Origin: an uncultured Pseudomonadota bacterium
GTDB taxonomy: Bacteria > Myxococcota_A > UBA796 > CAJQPC01
Assembly: GCA_913060515.1 (NCBI GenBank)
Contig: CAJXRZ010000036.1
Coordinates: 1-57,596, forward strand
Direction of reading: 5' to 3'
Length of the DNA: 57,596 nt
The notes beneath the pieces are model-generated. The model had not been told where the DNA came from, searched no databases, and saw only the letters and a list, made by a program, of their open reading frames with translations. Below, one piece after another: positions 25,773 through 34,765 of the stretch; position 1 is the stretch's first letter; the number at the start of each line of letters is the position of its first letter. A program made the translations under genes and the position numbers.

Positions 25773-26770
25773 TACTTCTCCTCCTTTGGCAGGAGGATGA
25801 ACTCGACCACGCCGCCGTGATCTCCCTGACCCACCTCAAGGCGGTCCCCGGAGCTCAGTCGGGTCTCCAGCGGCGCCGGACGCCGGGGGTCATAGCGCAG
25901 GTCCAACTTCTCGAAGAGGCGGCGCACAACGGTGGGCGAGATGGACAGACCTCGGGCGCGGTACACCTCTTTCCCGTCGTAGGAGATCGAGACGTGAAGC
26001 TTCCGGACCGCTCCCGGCTCGGAATCAACATAAGGCCCCAACCTCATATCGAGACCACGAGGATAGCTGCCGATGAAGCGTTCTTTTGCTCCGCCGCTCA
26101 GGGCATCAACGGGGATGCGGTGACCGAATCGGTAGGGGGTCAGCACGCGAATCCAGCCCGCGTAGAGGTTCTCTGGAATGCCCCAGGCCAGCAGCCCAAA
26201 GGTGCCGCCTAGTGCCATCGCCCCCAGTGCCCCTGCCAAGTACAGGTCGTGCAGCAGGCTGTTGGCTGCGTGCCAGGCCGCCGCTCCAGCCAGACCGGAG
26301 GCGAAGCCCGCGCCGACGTGCTCAAAGAAGCCGGCCCCCTTTCGCGCAAAGAGGCAGCCGATGGCGGTGGAGGACCCCACCATCAAGAAGGCGCCCAGGC
26401 GGAAGCGCAGGCTGACAAGGGAGTCATCTCCAGCCTCCGGACCGAAGATCTGGGGCAGGACCAAGCTGTGCCAGAGGAAAAACCAGAGCAGCGAGAAGCC
26501 TCCGGAGAGTCCCGCCGCGATGGCGGTGCGGGGGATGCGCTTGAAGAGCGGCTCCCGGCGCAGCGAGCCTTCCGCCCAGAGGGAAGCTGCGGCAGTGGAT
26601 GCGCTGATGCACACCAAGAACAAAGCCCCGTCCCAGATCGGCGCCCAAAAGGGGCCCACCACCACCATGTAGGAGAGCAGCGCCCACCACGCGAGCAGGG
26701 CCGCCCCACCTGTCACCAGCGCCACCTGAACATGGCGCAGGGCGTTGTAGGGGATCAGGAAGATGTTCAC
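25772..26770 (-). CDS. Polytopic membrane protein with FHA-like C-terminal domain
   Basis: A 332-residue protein with about six membrane spans in residues 1-225 (for example TGGAALLAWWALLSYMVVVG, SGGFSLLWFFLWHSLVL, LGAMALGGTFGLLAWGI). A soluble domain of about 100 residues follows, MRLGPYVDSEPGAVRKLHVS..., ending SSGDRLEVGQGDHGGVVEF. The GDRLEVG pattern is reminiscent of the strands of an FHA fold, though the core GRxxSxxH residues are not evident, so the FHA call is tentative. Its stop overlaps the VWA start. It lies next to a kinase and a better FHA protein, supporting a phospho-signalling membrane complex. Confidence 0.65.
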   Translation of the reverse strand: MNIFLIPYNALRHVQVALVTGGAALLAWWALLSYMVVVGPFWAPIWDGALFLVCISASTAAASLWAEGSLRREPLFKRIPRTAIAAGLSGGFSLLWFFLWHSLVLPQIFGPEAGDDSLVSLRFRLGAFLMVGSSTAIGCLFARKGAGFFEHVGAGFASGLAGAAAWHAANSLLHDLYLAGALGAMALGGTFGLLAWGIPENLYAGWIRVLTPYRFGHRIPVDALSGGAKERFIGSYPRGLDMRLGPYVDSEPGAVRKLHVSISYDGKEVYRARGLSISPTVVRRLFEKLDLRYDPRRPAPLETRLSSGDRLEVGQGDHGGVVEFILLPKEEK

Positions 26771-26857
26771 CGGCGCACGCTACCGCAGTCGGCCCACGCT
26801 TCGCCCTTGCGCGTCCCTGCGCCCCCGGGGTGGCCCCGCGCCTGATAGCCTTGCGGC

Positions 26858-28525
26858 GTGGACGAACTCGCCCTTTATCTAAGACTGGCCCCCGAGTTTG
26901 GTGGGACGCGCTTTGGACCCTTCGAAGGGGCTGAGGTGCGCCTTGGCACGGACAAGGACAACAACGACATCGTCTTGGCCGCCAGCCTGGGTGTCTTTGA
27001 GTCCCACCTGCGCATCCTCCGCCAGGGACCCCAGGACCTCATCCTGGCGCCGGTGGACCGCTCCGCCCCCGTCTTTTTGTACAGCGGTGGACGCGGACGC
27101 CCCAAGCAGGTCACCTCCGCCGTCGCCATCAAGAGCGGCGATGCCATCGCCTTGGTCACCGAGAAGGGCCCGCGCTTCATCATCGAGCTGGACGAGCTGC
27201 CCGAGGAGATGCAGAAGGAGCGCGAAGAGGCACGACGGGGTGGCGGCGGCGGCGGACGCTTTGGGCGCTACGGCAAGAAGCTCAGCGGCGAGAAGTTCAA
27301 GCAAGAGGGCAAGCGGCAGGTCTGGACCCGCCTCCTCACCACAGGCCCCGGTCAGTTCCTCCAACGGGGCTACACCTTCGTGGCCTCGGGACAGATCTTC
27401 CTGCCCCGAAACATCATCATGATCGTCGCAGCCGGCTTTGCTGTGGGTGGTGGCTGGATCTTCGGCGGCGCACAGGGTTGCAAGTCCCGAGGACTCAAGA
27501 AGGACGTGGGGACCTGGTCACGAAAGTACGAAGACTGCGAGGCCAGAGTGGCCATCACCTCCAATGACCGCAAGCCCGAGGAGATGGAGTTCTCCGCCCT
27601 GGCCGGCCAGATCATCGGCTTCAGTGGCGTGACCGATGCCCTTCAAAAAGAGGACGCCCTTCTGGCGATGGTGCGCACCGCAGCGACGGACATCACAAAA
27701 AACATCGACGACTACCCCATCACCAATCCCACGGCGAAGCACCCTTACTTCGACATGCGGGAGGCCCTGATGGCCCTGGACATGGAGCCCATCGCCGCCA
27801 GCCTCTTGGCCTATGCCGCGACCACCCGCCCGGACCAGATGGGCTTCTCTCAGGTGCCCGATGCGAGCGGCAAGCCCATGTGCGGGCGGGGCCCCATGCA
27901 TGTGACCTACCGCCAGGCGCGCCAACTCGGCTTGGTGCCCACCTTGGATGCATTGATCACCAAGAACCCCGCCGAGTTCCTTGAGCCCAGCGGCGAGGCT
28001 CTGCGCATCGAGGCGCTCGGCAACACCGCTTTGGCGGCAGGCGAGGCGGCGTGGCTGGAGCCGGGCATGAGCGTGGTGGCCATGGCGGCCAAGCTCGACA
28101 ATGGGAACACCTGCCTCTACGTCGACTCCGAGGAAGGCGATGACCGCAGCCGTCGGGCCAAGCTCGCCAACGCCATTGAGCGTGCCGTTCGGCCAGAGAA
28201 GGACGGCATGCCCCTGGAGGAGGAGAACCACTACCCCCTGGCAGCCGTGGCCATGTTCTACGCCCACGACATGACGGTCATCAACTGGGAGGAGCGGGGT
28301 GCAGCACTGCCCATGGCCGAGGGCATTGGTCCGGCCCTCAAGCCCCACGCCGCCGAGGGCCAGTGGGTCATGGAGCGCACCGCCGAGGTCATCGCACGCT
28401 CCGTGGTCATCCCTTGCCACGCCATGCTCTCCAACAAGAACCTGCAGGACGTGGAGGAGGCTTACGGCAGCCAGCCCGATGTCATCGACTGCTTGGTCCT
28501 GAACTGGAAGCTCAACAACGAGTGA
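26858..28525 (+). CDS. FHA-domain transmembrane protein
   Basis: A 555-residue protein starting at GTG 26858. Residues ~1-110 look FHA-like (FGPFEGAEVRLGTDKDNNDI, then LGVFESHLRIL, and KSGDAIALVTEKGPRFIIEL), with SHLRI in the position of the S-x-x-H core. A Gly/Arg/Lys-rich stretch precedes a single membrane span at ~185-206 (IIMIVAAGFAVGGGWIFGG), followed by ~345 extracytoplasmic residues containing Cys (CKSRG, CEARV, MCGRGPMH, CLYVD, CHAM, CLVLNW). I do not recognise the extracytoplasmic domain. It is divergent from the polytopic gene, with which it may share a promoter region at 26771-26857. Confidence 0.75.
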   Translation: MDELALYLRLAPEFGGTRFGPFEGAEVRLGTDKDNNDIVLAASLGVFESHLRILRQGPQDLILAPVDRSAPVFLYSGGRGRPKQVTSAVAIKSGDAIALVTEKGPRFIIELDELPEEMQKEREEARRGGGGGGRFGRYGKKLSGEKFKQEGKRQVWTRLLTTGPGQFLQRGYTFVASGQIFLPRNIIMIVAAGFAVGGGWIFGGAQGCKSRGLKKDVGTWSRKYEDCEARVAITSNDRKPEEMEFSALAGQIIGFSGVTDALQKEDALLAMVRTAATDITKNIDDYPITNPTAKHPYFDMREALMALDMEPIAASLLAYAATTRPDQMGFSQVPDASGKPMCGRGPMHVTYRQARQLGLVPTLDALITKNPAEFLEPSGEALRIEALGNTALAAGEAAWLEPGMSVVAMAAKLDNGNTCLYVDSEEGDDRSRRAKLANAIERAVRPEKDGMPLEEENHYPLAAVAMFYAHDMTVINWEERGAALPMAEGIGPALKPHAAEGQWVMERTAEVIARSVVIPCHAMLSNKNLQDVEEAYGSQPDVIDCLVLNWKLNNE

Positions 28526-28542
28526 GCCCCCACGCCTGGGTC

Positions 28543-29679
28543 CTATCGCTTGCGCCCGTGGGCCTCTCGCCGGGCCGCATCGTCCACGACGAACTCCATC
28601 TGAGCCAGCTCGTCCTCGAGGGAGCCACCGGCCAGTGCGCTGCGGGCGTTGAGAATGGACTCCAGCTCCTCGCTGGTCGCAGGTGCCCGTCGCTCTATCT
28701 CGCGTGTCCCGACAACGAAGTTGCCCAGGGCCTGGTTGGAGCGCCGAATCTGCTCGATGAAGGAGTGGAGGAGGGTCTCGTTCCATACGCGCCAGGCCTC
28801 GCCATCCAATGCCCGGCTGGCCGCAGGGTTGATCTCGTAGAGCCACCCCGGCTTCGAGGCAACACAGGACGCCGTCCGGGTTGAGTTGGAGCTCTGCAGA
28901 CCGTTGTGCCCAAAGAGATCGCCAACCGGAATCGTCGCCAGGTACTCGGCGCGCTCGCCACCGACGTTCCGGATGATGTCAATCCCTCCTTGGGCCACGA
29001 CCCAAGCGGCATTGACCGTCTCCCCCTCCAGACAGATCACCTCACCTTGTTCAACCGCCCGTTCCTGAAATTGGCCGGCGATGGTCCGAAGCGCAGACTC
29101 GGAGACGCCACGCATCGTGGGGCGTCGGCGAAGAAGCGGGACCAAACGGGGGCAGCGGGTGCTGGGGCCACCGGGCACCAGCGTGCGCCACATGCGCGCC
29201 AAACCACCGCGTTCCTGGCGAACGGGCCGCTCAACGCCCCCTGGGGCCAGCTTGGCCAGAGCCGTCGTTGTGGACCGGATTCTGTCCGAGAGCAGGCGAA
29301 CGCAGTCCTGCAGGATCGCGTCGTAGACCTGCTCATGGTTCTTTCGCATCTGCTCCAAGGCAGCACGCGTGAACAGCACCACCTTGCAGTCCCCATCACT
29401 CACCAGATCCGCTGTGCGTCGGCCTTCGCTAAAGAAGGCCCCTGCCTCCCCGAAGACCTCGCCGCGGCGCACGGTGCTCAGGTGCTGCCCTTCCATGCGG
29501 GCCCGGAGCCTGCCACTGACCAGAATGCCGAGTCGATCCCCAGGGTCTCCCACCGACCATAGGCGCTTTCCAGAAGGCACCCGAACCGGACGAAGAAGAG
29601 GTTGTACCGCACGAAGCGCCTCTGCTGGAACGCGGCGGAAGAGAGCGAAGTGCATCAACTGTTCAACGGGATGTGCCAT
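28543..29679 (-). CDS. Protein with two cyclic-nucleotide-binding domains
   Basis: A 378-residue soluble protein with two Crp/cNMP-binding folds and no HTH. The first spans residues ~8-130: LFRRVPAEALRAVQPLLRPV, VPSGKRLWSVGDPGDRLGIL, GEVFGEAGAFFSEGRRTADL (the phosphate-binding-cassette-like FGE...R). The second spans ~195-310: ALRTIAGQFQERAVEQGEVI, VGDLFGHNGLQSSNSTRTAS. The latter cassette has no obvious phosphate-contacting Arg in the canonical FGE context, so ligand binding may differ. A helical tail of ~65 residues follows. Without DNA-binding or catalytic domains it is probably a cNMP-responsive adaptor. It converges on the FHA gene with a 17-bp gap. Confidence 0.8.
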   Translation of the reverse strand: MAHPVEQLMHFALFRRVPAEALRAVQPLLRPVRVPSGKRLWSVGDPGDRLGILVSGRLRARMEGQHLSTVRRGEVFGEAGAFFSEGRRTADLVSDGDCKVVLFTRAALEQMRKNHEQVYDAILQDCVRLLSDRIRSTTTALAKLAPGGVERPVRQERGGLARMWRTLVPGGPSTRCPRLVPLLRRRPTMRGVSESALRTIAGQFQERAVEQGEVICLEGETVNAAWVVAQGGIDIIRNVGGERAEYLATIPVGDLFGHNGLQSSNSTRTASCVASKPGWLYEINPAASRALDGEAWRVWNETLLHSFIEQIRRSNQALGNFVVGTREIERRAPATSEELESILNARSALAGGSLEDELAQMEFVVDDAARREAHGRKR

Positions 29680-29764
29680 TGCATATTGCTAACATTCTTC
29701 GCCCAGGGTCAGTATTACACCCGGCAACACTTGAACGCTTTGACGGCGATCCGATGAGCAGCCC

Positions 29765-31492
29765 ATGGCCGTTTCCATCGCTACCCGTCCGCGCACCCAG
29801 ACCGAGCGTCAAGCTCTGGCCCAGGTGCTGATCAGCTCCCCTGCATCCATCGGAATCGCCCACGCGGACGATGGGTGGGCTGCCGCCGCTCTGAGCATGT
29901 CGGGCAGGAGGGTCTGTTGGCAGAGCAGCGCCTCCTCTAGGCCGGCGACGAACTTGTTGGCGTCCTTGAACTTGCCCGAACTGAGCTTCGAGTCCGCGCC
30001 AGTTCAGCTGGATGCAAAGCTGCGGCTGGAGGGAAAGCGACCCGCTGGACTGAGCGCCCTTCCCCATGTCGACGGGCCGCTCACATCCGTCGTGCTGTGC
30101 ACCTTCAATCGACTGCCGCTCCTCCAGCAGGCAGTGGAGAGCGTTCGCGCTCAGTCAGCCCCCGTCGAGCTCATCGTGATCGACGATGGCAGCACCGATG
30201 GAACCCACCGGTGGCTCAAGACCCAGAGAGATCTCCGGGTGTTCACCCACGAGCGAAACCAAGGCAAGGTTGCCGCTCTGGCCACCGGATTGCAGCACGT
30301 ACAAGGCGAGTACACCCTCGTCTTTGACGACGACGACTTGCTGCTTCCTGGCGCTGTGCAAGCCCTGGCCACCACCCTGGAGGCCTGCCCCTCCCTGACC
30401 GGCGTCTTTGGCGACAGCATTCTGTTCTCAGAGACGGAGATCCACAGCTACCGCCCCGCACTCCGTGTCCCACCACAGGTCATGCGCCGCGCGGCCCTGG
30501 CCCAGATTCCCGGTCTGAGCGGCGCCTTCTTGGTTCGCAGCAGCATCTGGGAAGAGGTCGGCGCCTTCGACCCCCGCCTCAGCCGCGGCGAAGACATGGA
30601 CATGTTCCAGCGCGTGGCCCGCGTGGGCGACGTGGAGGCTCTGCCCCTTCCCACGCTCTACTGCCGCTTGCACGACGGAGAGAAACAGGGCGGCAGCAGC
30701 CCACAGAAGGCAGCCTCACGCATTCGCCCGGTCTTCGTCGAGCGCTGGCGCACCCACCGCGCGAAGGCGGCCAGAGAAGAAGGCTTCTCTTGGGCCTTGG
30801 GCTTGCACAAACGCGGCCTGACCCCCGAAGCCCACATCGAGCTGGCCAGGTGGCCGACGCCCGACACCCCTGCAGAAGCTTGGGCCAGAGGCCACATCGG
30901 CGCCCAGAGCACCCCCGTAGTGACCGAGGGAGAGCTGGTCGTCGTGGACGATGGGGACCCCGGCGCCCTCGAGGCCTGCTTGGACCGCCACAGCCGCAGG
31001 GAGCTGCGCCTCTGGGTGAATCTCGAGGTCCCCAGAGAGCCGATTGGACAGGTGCGATTGCACTGGGACGGCAACTACGCGGCACAAGAGCGCTTGGAGC
31101 AATGGCTGGACACCACAGCCCCGGTGCACCTCCGCCTGAGCTCCTCGCCAGAGTGGAGTCCGCCTGCAATCGAAGACCTGAGCCTGCTGCCTCCGCTCCC
31201 CGCCGCCGACGCCCTCTTGGTCTTGGGCGCCGCGATGGACTGGCCGGCACCATCCCTACTGCGCCGTGGGATCGGACCAATGGGTCAGCTCAGCTGGCAG
31301 GCTTGGAGGGCCCGCCGCAAGCTCAAGAACCAGGAACCCCGAAAGGCGCTCGCCGCCCTTGGCCCACTCTTGGAAGCGCTCCCACATTGGGCTCCAGGCT
31401 GGCGAATGGCCGCCGAGGCCTTTGAAGGTCTGGGCCTTCGTGAAGACGCCAAGCGCTGCCGAAGCAGGGAGCTCTTCCACCAAGTGGCCTGA
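29765..31492 (+). CDS. GT2-family glycosyltransferase with C-terminal helical repeats
   Basis: A 575-residue protein. A ~100-residue N-terminal region of unknown fold precedes a GT-A glycosyltransferase domain at ~105-310: TSVVLCTFNRLPLLQQAV, LIVIDDGSTDGTHRWL, FDDDDLLLPGAVQAL (DxD-type metal site) and GAFLVRSSIWEEVGAF...LSRGEDMDMFQRV (acceptor-site ED motif). The rest includes a second region with strand-helix patterns (LVVVDDGDPGALEACLDRH), possibly a degenerate second GT-like domain, and a TPR-like tail (RKALAALGPLLEALPHWAPG). It likely transfers a sugar to a cell-surface glycan or protein. The donor cannot be told from sequence. An 85-bp divergent gap precedes it. Confidence 0.85.
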   Translation: MAVSIATRPRTQTERQALAQVLISSPASIGIAHADDGWAAAALSMSGRRVCWQSSASSRPATNLLASLNLPELSFESAPVQLDAKLRLEGKRPAGLSALPHVDGPLTSVVLCTFNRLPLLQQAVESVRAQSAPVELIVIDDGSTDGTHRWLKTQRDLRVFTHERNQGKVAALATGLQHVQGEYTLVFDDDDLLLPGAVQALATTLEACPSLTGVFGDSILFSETEIHSYRPALRVPPQVMRRAALAQIPGLSGAFLVRSSIWEEVGAFDPRLSRGEDMDMFQRVARVGDVEALPLPTLYCRLHDGEKQGGSSPQKAASRIRPVFVERWRTHRAKAAREEGFSWALGLHKRGLTPEAHIELARWPTPDTPAEAWARGHIGAQSTPVVTEGELVVVDDGDPGALEACLDRHSRRELRLWVNLEVPREPIGQVRLHWDGNYAAQERLEQWLDTTAPVHLRLSSSPEWSPPAIEDLSLLPPLPAADALLVLGAAMDWPAPSLLRRGIGPMGQLSWQAWRARRKLKNQEPRKALAALGPLLEALPHWAPGWRMAAEAFEGLGLREDAKRCRSRELFHQVA

Positions 31493-31598
31493 GTTTGAGA
31501 GGAGCCCAGCAGGGGTGCCTCGAGCATGCGCTTCCACAGGGACTTGTGCATTGCCACACATTGCAGGTATTTTGCGTGCCTCTCATCGGAGTTTCCGC
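31493..31598 (+). promoter_or_regulatory. Intergenic region with possible promoter for the MopE/FG-GAP gene
   Basis: A 106-bp gap, AT-richer than its surroundings. TTGTGC, an 18-nt spacer and TATTTT form a plausible sigma70-like promoter pair just upstream of ATG 31599. This is a weak visual call; no ribosome-binding site of consensus type is evident before the start. Confidence 0.3.
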
Positions 31599-33812
31599 AT
31601 GCGCACCCGTGCCTACCTGCTCATCCCCAGTCTTCTCCTCACCCTGGTCGCCTGCACCAACGACCCGGTCACACCTGTGCCTGTGGACGAAGTGGAAGAA
31701 GGTGTTCCCAACATCGGCGTCAACGTGACCTCGATCGAGTTCACCACTGCTGACGATGTGGGCATCAGCCAGCGCGCGCAGGTGACCGTGACCAACACGG
31801 GCACCGCCCCCCTCATGATCACTGACTTTGCAGTGGACGAGCCCTTCTCCTCGGGCTCCACGGTCCTGACCTTGGCGCCACAGAGCAGCCAGAGCGTCAG
31901 CCTGACCTTCCGCCCGGACGCGTACGAGGTGGCCCAGGCCACCCTGCTGATCCAGTCCAACGACCCGGACACCCCAGACCTGGGCATCGCATTGAGCGGA
32001 GACGTGGTCCTGGATGCTGACGGCGACGGATTCATCCGCCCAGAAGCTGGCGGCGACGACTGCGATGACTCGCGCGCAGACATCAACCCCGCAGCGAACG
32101 ACGCCCCCTACGACGGCGTGGACGCAGACTGCGCTGGCGACGACGACTACGACCAGGACGGCGACGGCTACACCGCCGAGGCCTACGGCGGAGACGACTG
32201 CAACGACGTGCGCGCTGAGATCAACCCGGCCGCCGAAGACATCTGGTACGACAACATCGACAGCAACTGCGACGATGCCAACGACTACGACCAGGATGGC
32301 GACGGCTACACCATCACGTCCACCACCAAGAAGGACTGTGACGACTTGGACCCCGAGGCCTACCCCGGCGCGGTCGAGTTCTTGGACGGCAAGAAGAACG
32401 ACTGCAGCGGCGTGAAGGACCAAGAGATCACCGTCGATGGTGCCGACGGCAGCATCGTTGGTGAGGCGACCGGCGACGGCTTCGGCAGCGCCTTGGAAGC
32501 TGTGGACATGGACGGCGACAGCTTGGTCGACTTCATGATGGGCGCAGAGACTGGCGATAGCGGAAACGGCGAGGTCTTCCTCTGGCTCGGTTCCAGCGGA
32601 ATGCCGAGCGACGGCGACCTGGTGGCCACCTCCGACTACTCCTTCTCCGGAAGCAGCAGCGAGAACTTGGGCTCCAACATCGTCTACTTAGGTGATGCAG
32701 GCGGCGGCGACGACATCGGCATCGGTGCGAAGTCCTACAACAAGAACAGCTACATGGGAACCGGTCGCATCTACGTGGTTGCGGCAGAGGACCTAGCTGA
32801 CGGTGGCGACACCAGCGACGCCCACACCGTCGTGACGGGCTACCTCTCCGGCAGCTACTACAGCTCCAACAACCACGCCGCCGTTGGTGAAGCCTTCAAC
32901 AGCGCCGACCTGAACGGTGACGGTGTGCAGGACCTGATGGTCTGGAGCAACGTCAACTCCTACACCGGGTACACCTACTACGCCGAAGACCAGGTCTCCA
33001 TCTGGTACGGCGCCTCTGGTGGCCTGGGCTCCGTGACCAACACCAGCGCGGACGCCACCTTCCGCACCGAGTCCTACCAGGCCAACATCGGCGCCTCCTT
33101 TGGCCCCGGTGGAGACATCAACGGCGACGGTGTGGACGACTACATCATGGGCGGTCCGGAGATGACCAGCAGCAAGGGCGAGGCCTGGATCATGTGGGGC
33201 TCCTCCACGGAGTACTCCAACACCTCCACCTCCCCCGGCGACATGGACAACACCTTCACCGACTACTGGACCGGCGGCGAGAGCAACGACAAGGTCGGCG
33301 CTTCCGTCAGCATCATTCCAGACATGGACGGTGACGGCATGGCCGAGGTCGCGGTCTTTGAAGGTGGCGATGGCCGCTTGGGTGTGACCTGGGGTAGCGC
33401 GGATCTCGAAGGTGCTGGCGAGATGGACTTCGACACCGACGTGGACCTCTACGTCGACATGGGCTCCTCCCTGATTCCTACCCACGTCCGCCTGACCGAA
33501 GACATCAGCGGTGACGGCGTGGAGGAGGTCATCCTGGTCGTCAACGGCTCCGGCTCCGACCAGGCCTACATCTTCGACCTCTACGGCGCCACCGGCGATC
33601 TGACCTCGGATGACGCCTTGGTGTCCTTCAAGAGCACCGGCGACAACGGCGTGGTTGACCTGGGCCATGGTTTCCCAACCACCCCAGCCGACATGGACGG
33701 CGACGGCACCTACGACTTGGTCTTCGGTGACCCCGGCTACGAAGTCGACCTGGACGGCGACGGCACTGCTGAAGAGCAGGTCGGTGCGCTCTTCTTCTGG
33801 TACATGGACTGA
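31599..33812 (+). CDS. Surface lipoprotein: ASH-like domain, MopE-type metal-binding repeats, FG-GAP repeats
   Basis: A 737-residue lipoprotein from ATG 31599; the upstream in-frame extension is out of character and is rejected. Lipobox LTLVAC at Cys19. Residues ~38-145 form an ASH/DUF1573-like Ig-fold (VTVTNTGTAPLMITDF, SVSLTFRPDAYEVAQATLLI, SNDPDTPD). Residues ~145-280 carry three MopE-type repeats (DADGDGFIRPEAGGDDCDD, DQDGDGYTAEAYGGDDCND, then a third with DQDGDGY), with paired Cys and many Asp for calcium or other metal. Residues ~285-730 are FG-GAP beta-propeller repeats with DxDGDG loops (DMDGDSLVDFMMG, DLNGDGVQDLM, DINGDGVDDYIMG). Surface adhesion or metal sequestration is likely. A terminator follows. 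Confidence 0.9.
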   Translation: MRTRAYLLIPSLLLTLVACTNDPVTPVPVDEVEEGVPNIGVNVTSIEFTTADDVGISQRAQVTVTNTGTAPLMITDFAVDEPFSSGSTVLTLAPQSSQSVSLTFRPDAYEVAQATLLIQSNDPDTPDLGIALSGDVVLDADGDGFIRPEAGGDDCDDSRADINPAANDAPYDGVDADCAGDDDYDQDGDGYTAEAYGGDDCNDVRAEINPAAEDIWYDNIDSNCDDANDYDQDGDGYTITSTTKKDCDDLDPEAYPGAVEFLDGKKNDCSGVKDQEITVDGADGSIVGEATGDGFGSALEAVDMDGDSLVDFMMGAETGDSGNGEVFLWLGSSGMPSDGDLVATSDYSFSGSSSENLGSNIVYLGDAGGGDDIGIGAKSYNKNSYMGTGRIYVVAAEDLADGGDTSDAHTVVTGYLSGSYYSSNNHAAVGEAFNSADLNGDGVQDLMVWSNVNSYTGYTYYAEDQVSIWYGASGGLGSVTNTSADATFRTESYQANIGASFGPGGDINGDGVDDYIMGGPEMTSSKGEAWIMWGSSTEYSNTSTSPGDMDNTFTDYWTGGESNDKVGASVSIIPDMDGDGMAEVAVFEGGDGRLGVTWGSADLEGAGEMDFDTDVDLYVDMGSSLIPTHVRLTEDISGDGVEEVILVVNGSGSDQAYIFDLYGATGDLTSDDALVSFKSTGDNGVVDLGHGFPTTPADMDGDGTYDLVFGDPGYEVDLDGDGTAEEQVGALFFWYMD

Positions 33813-33844
33813 CAGGCCATTCGGCCGGTGACGGTTGAAGAAAG

Positions 33845-33878
33845 AAGGGGCACCTGAGAGTCATCTCAGGTGCCCCTT
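33845..33878. terminator. Strong, potentially bidirectional intrinsic terminator
   Basis: A perfect 15-bp inverted repeat (AAGGGGCACCTGAGA / TCTCAGGTGCCCCTT) with a 4-nt GTCA loop, followed by TTTCTCTTT on the plus strand and by TTCTTTCTTC on the minus strand. It lies between the convergent MopE/FG-GAP and prepilin peptidase genes and should terminate both. Confidence 0.92.
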
Positions 33879-33910
33879 TCTCTTTGGCCCCTCCGGCTGG
33901 AGCGGTGCCC

Positions 33911-34765
33911 TTAGAGCGCGCCCGAGGCCAACATGCCGTAGGGGATCCACCAATCCAAGAGCTCGGTCCCGAAGTAGACCCACACCATGGAGCCAGCGAC
34001 CAGGAAAGGCCCAAAGGGCAGCTCCAAGCGCATGCCCTGGCCCTTGGCCAGCATCATGGGAATGCCCACAGCCAGACCGACGAGCGATGCGATCATCAGG
34101 ATGGGCAAGATCGACCAGATGCCCAAGAAGGCACCAAAGGCCAGCAGCAGCTTCACGTCGCCAAAGCCCATGCCCTGGACGCGCCGCACCAACCAGTAGG
34201 CGCCGATGAGCAGCAACAGGACCCCTGAGCCAGCCAGGGCCCCCACCACGCTCTGCTGCCAGTTGATGGCCAAGTGGCCCTCGTAGCCCAGGTAGCTGAG
34301 CAACAAGGCCGCCAGCACGCCGAAGGGCGCCGCATAAATGGTCAGCTCATCCGGCAGAATGCGGTGCTTCTGGTCGATGAAGGTGTTGGCCACCTGCATC
34401 GCCACAAAGACCGTGAAGATGCCCCAGGCGCTCAGGTGTGCGGCGTCTACCGAAGCCAGGTCGGGTACCAAGCGACGAAAGAGCAGCAGGCCCAGCACTC
34501 CCATCAAGAGCTCGACCCCAGGGTAGAGCGCAGAGATCTTGGTGCCACAGGCGCTGCAGCGCGCCCGCAAGAAGACCCAGCTGAGCACCGGGATGTTCTC
34601 GTACCAGCGGATCTGATGGCCGCAGGACGGGCACATGCTGCCGGGAGAGACCACCGAGCGGTCCTCGGGCATGCGGGCGATGCAGACGTTGAGGAAGCTA
34701 CCGATGGCCAAGCTGACGGCAAAGGCCCAGCCTTGCAGAATGCCAAAGAAGAGCTCGGGGCTCAT
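33911..34765 (-). CDS. pilD: Prepilin peptidase / N-methyltransferase (A24 family)
   Basis: A 284-residue polytopic inner-membrane aspartic peptidase that cleaves the leader of type IV pilins and related pseudopilins. It has the N-terminal FLNVCIARMPED segment, two zinc-type CxxC pairs (CPSCGHQI, CSACGTKI) and both catalytic Asp motifs, TFIDQKHRILPDEL and GMGFGDVKL (GxGDxK-like). About eight membrane spans are visible. Start ATG 34765 overlaps the upstream aminotransferase stop (ATGA); the extension to 34852 is antisense noise. Being last in an operon with an ABC exporter and a SPASM protein is unusual for pilD. Confidence 0.9.
   Translation of the reverse strand: MSPELFFGILQGWAFAVSLAIGSFLNVCIARMPEDRSVVSPGSMCPSCGHQIRWYENIPVLSWVFLRARCSACGTKISALYPGVELLMGVLGLLLFRRLVPDLASVDAAHLSAWGIFTVFVAMQVANTFIDQKHRILPDELTIYAAPFGVLAALLLSYLGYEGHLAINWQQSVVGALAGSGVLLLLIGAYWLVRRVQGMGFGDVKLLLAFGAFLGIWSILPILMIASLVGLAVGIPMMLAKGQGMRLELPFGPFLVAGSMVWVYFGTELLDWWIPYGMLASGAL

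Noticed and set aside
31323-32423. Minus-strand frame of about 366 codons across the MopE gene start.
   Set aside because: Val/Ala/Gly-rich antisense shadow of the Asp-rich repeats.
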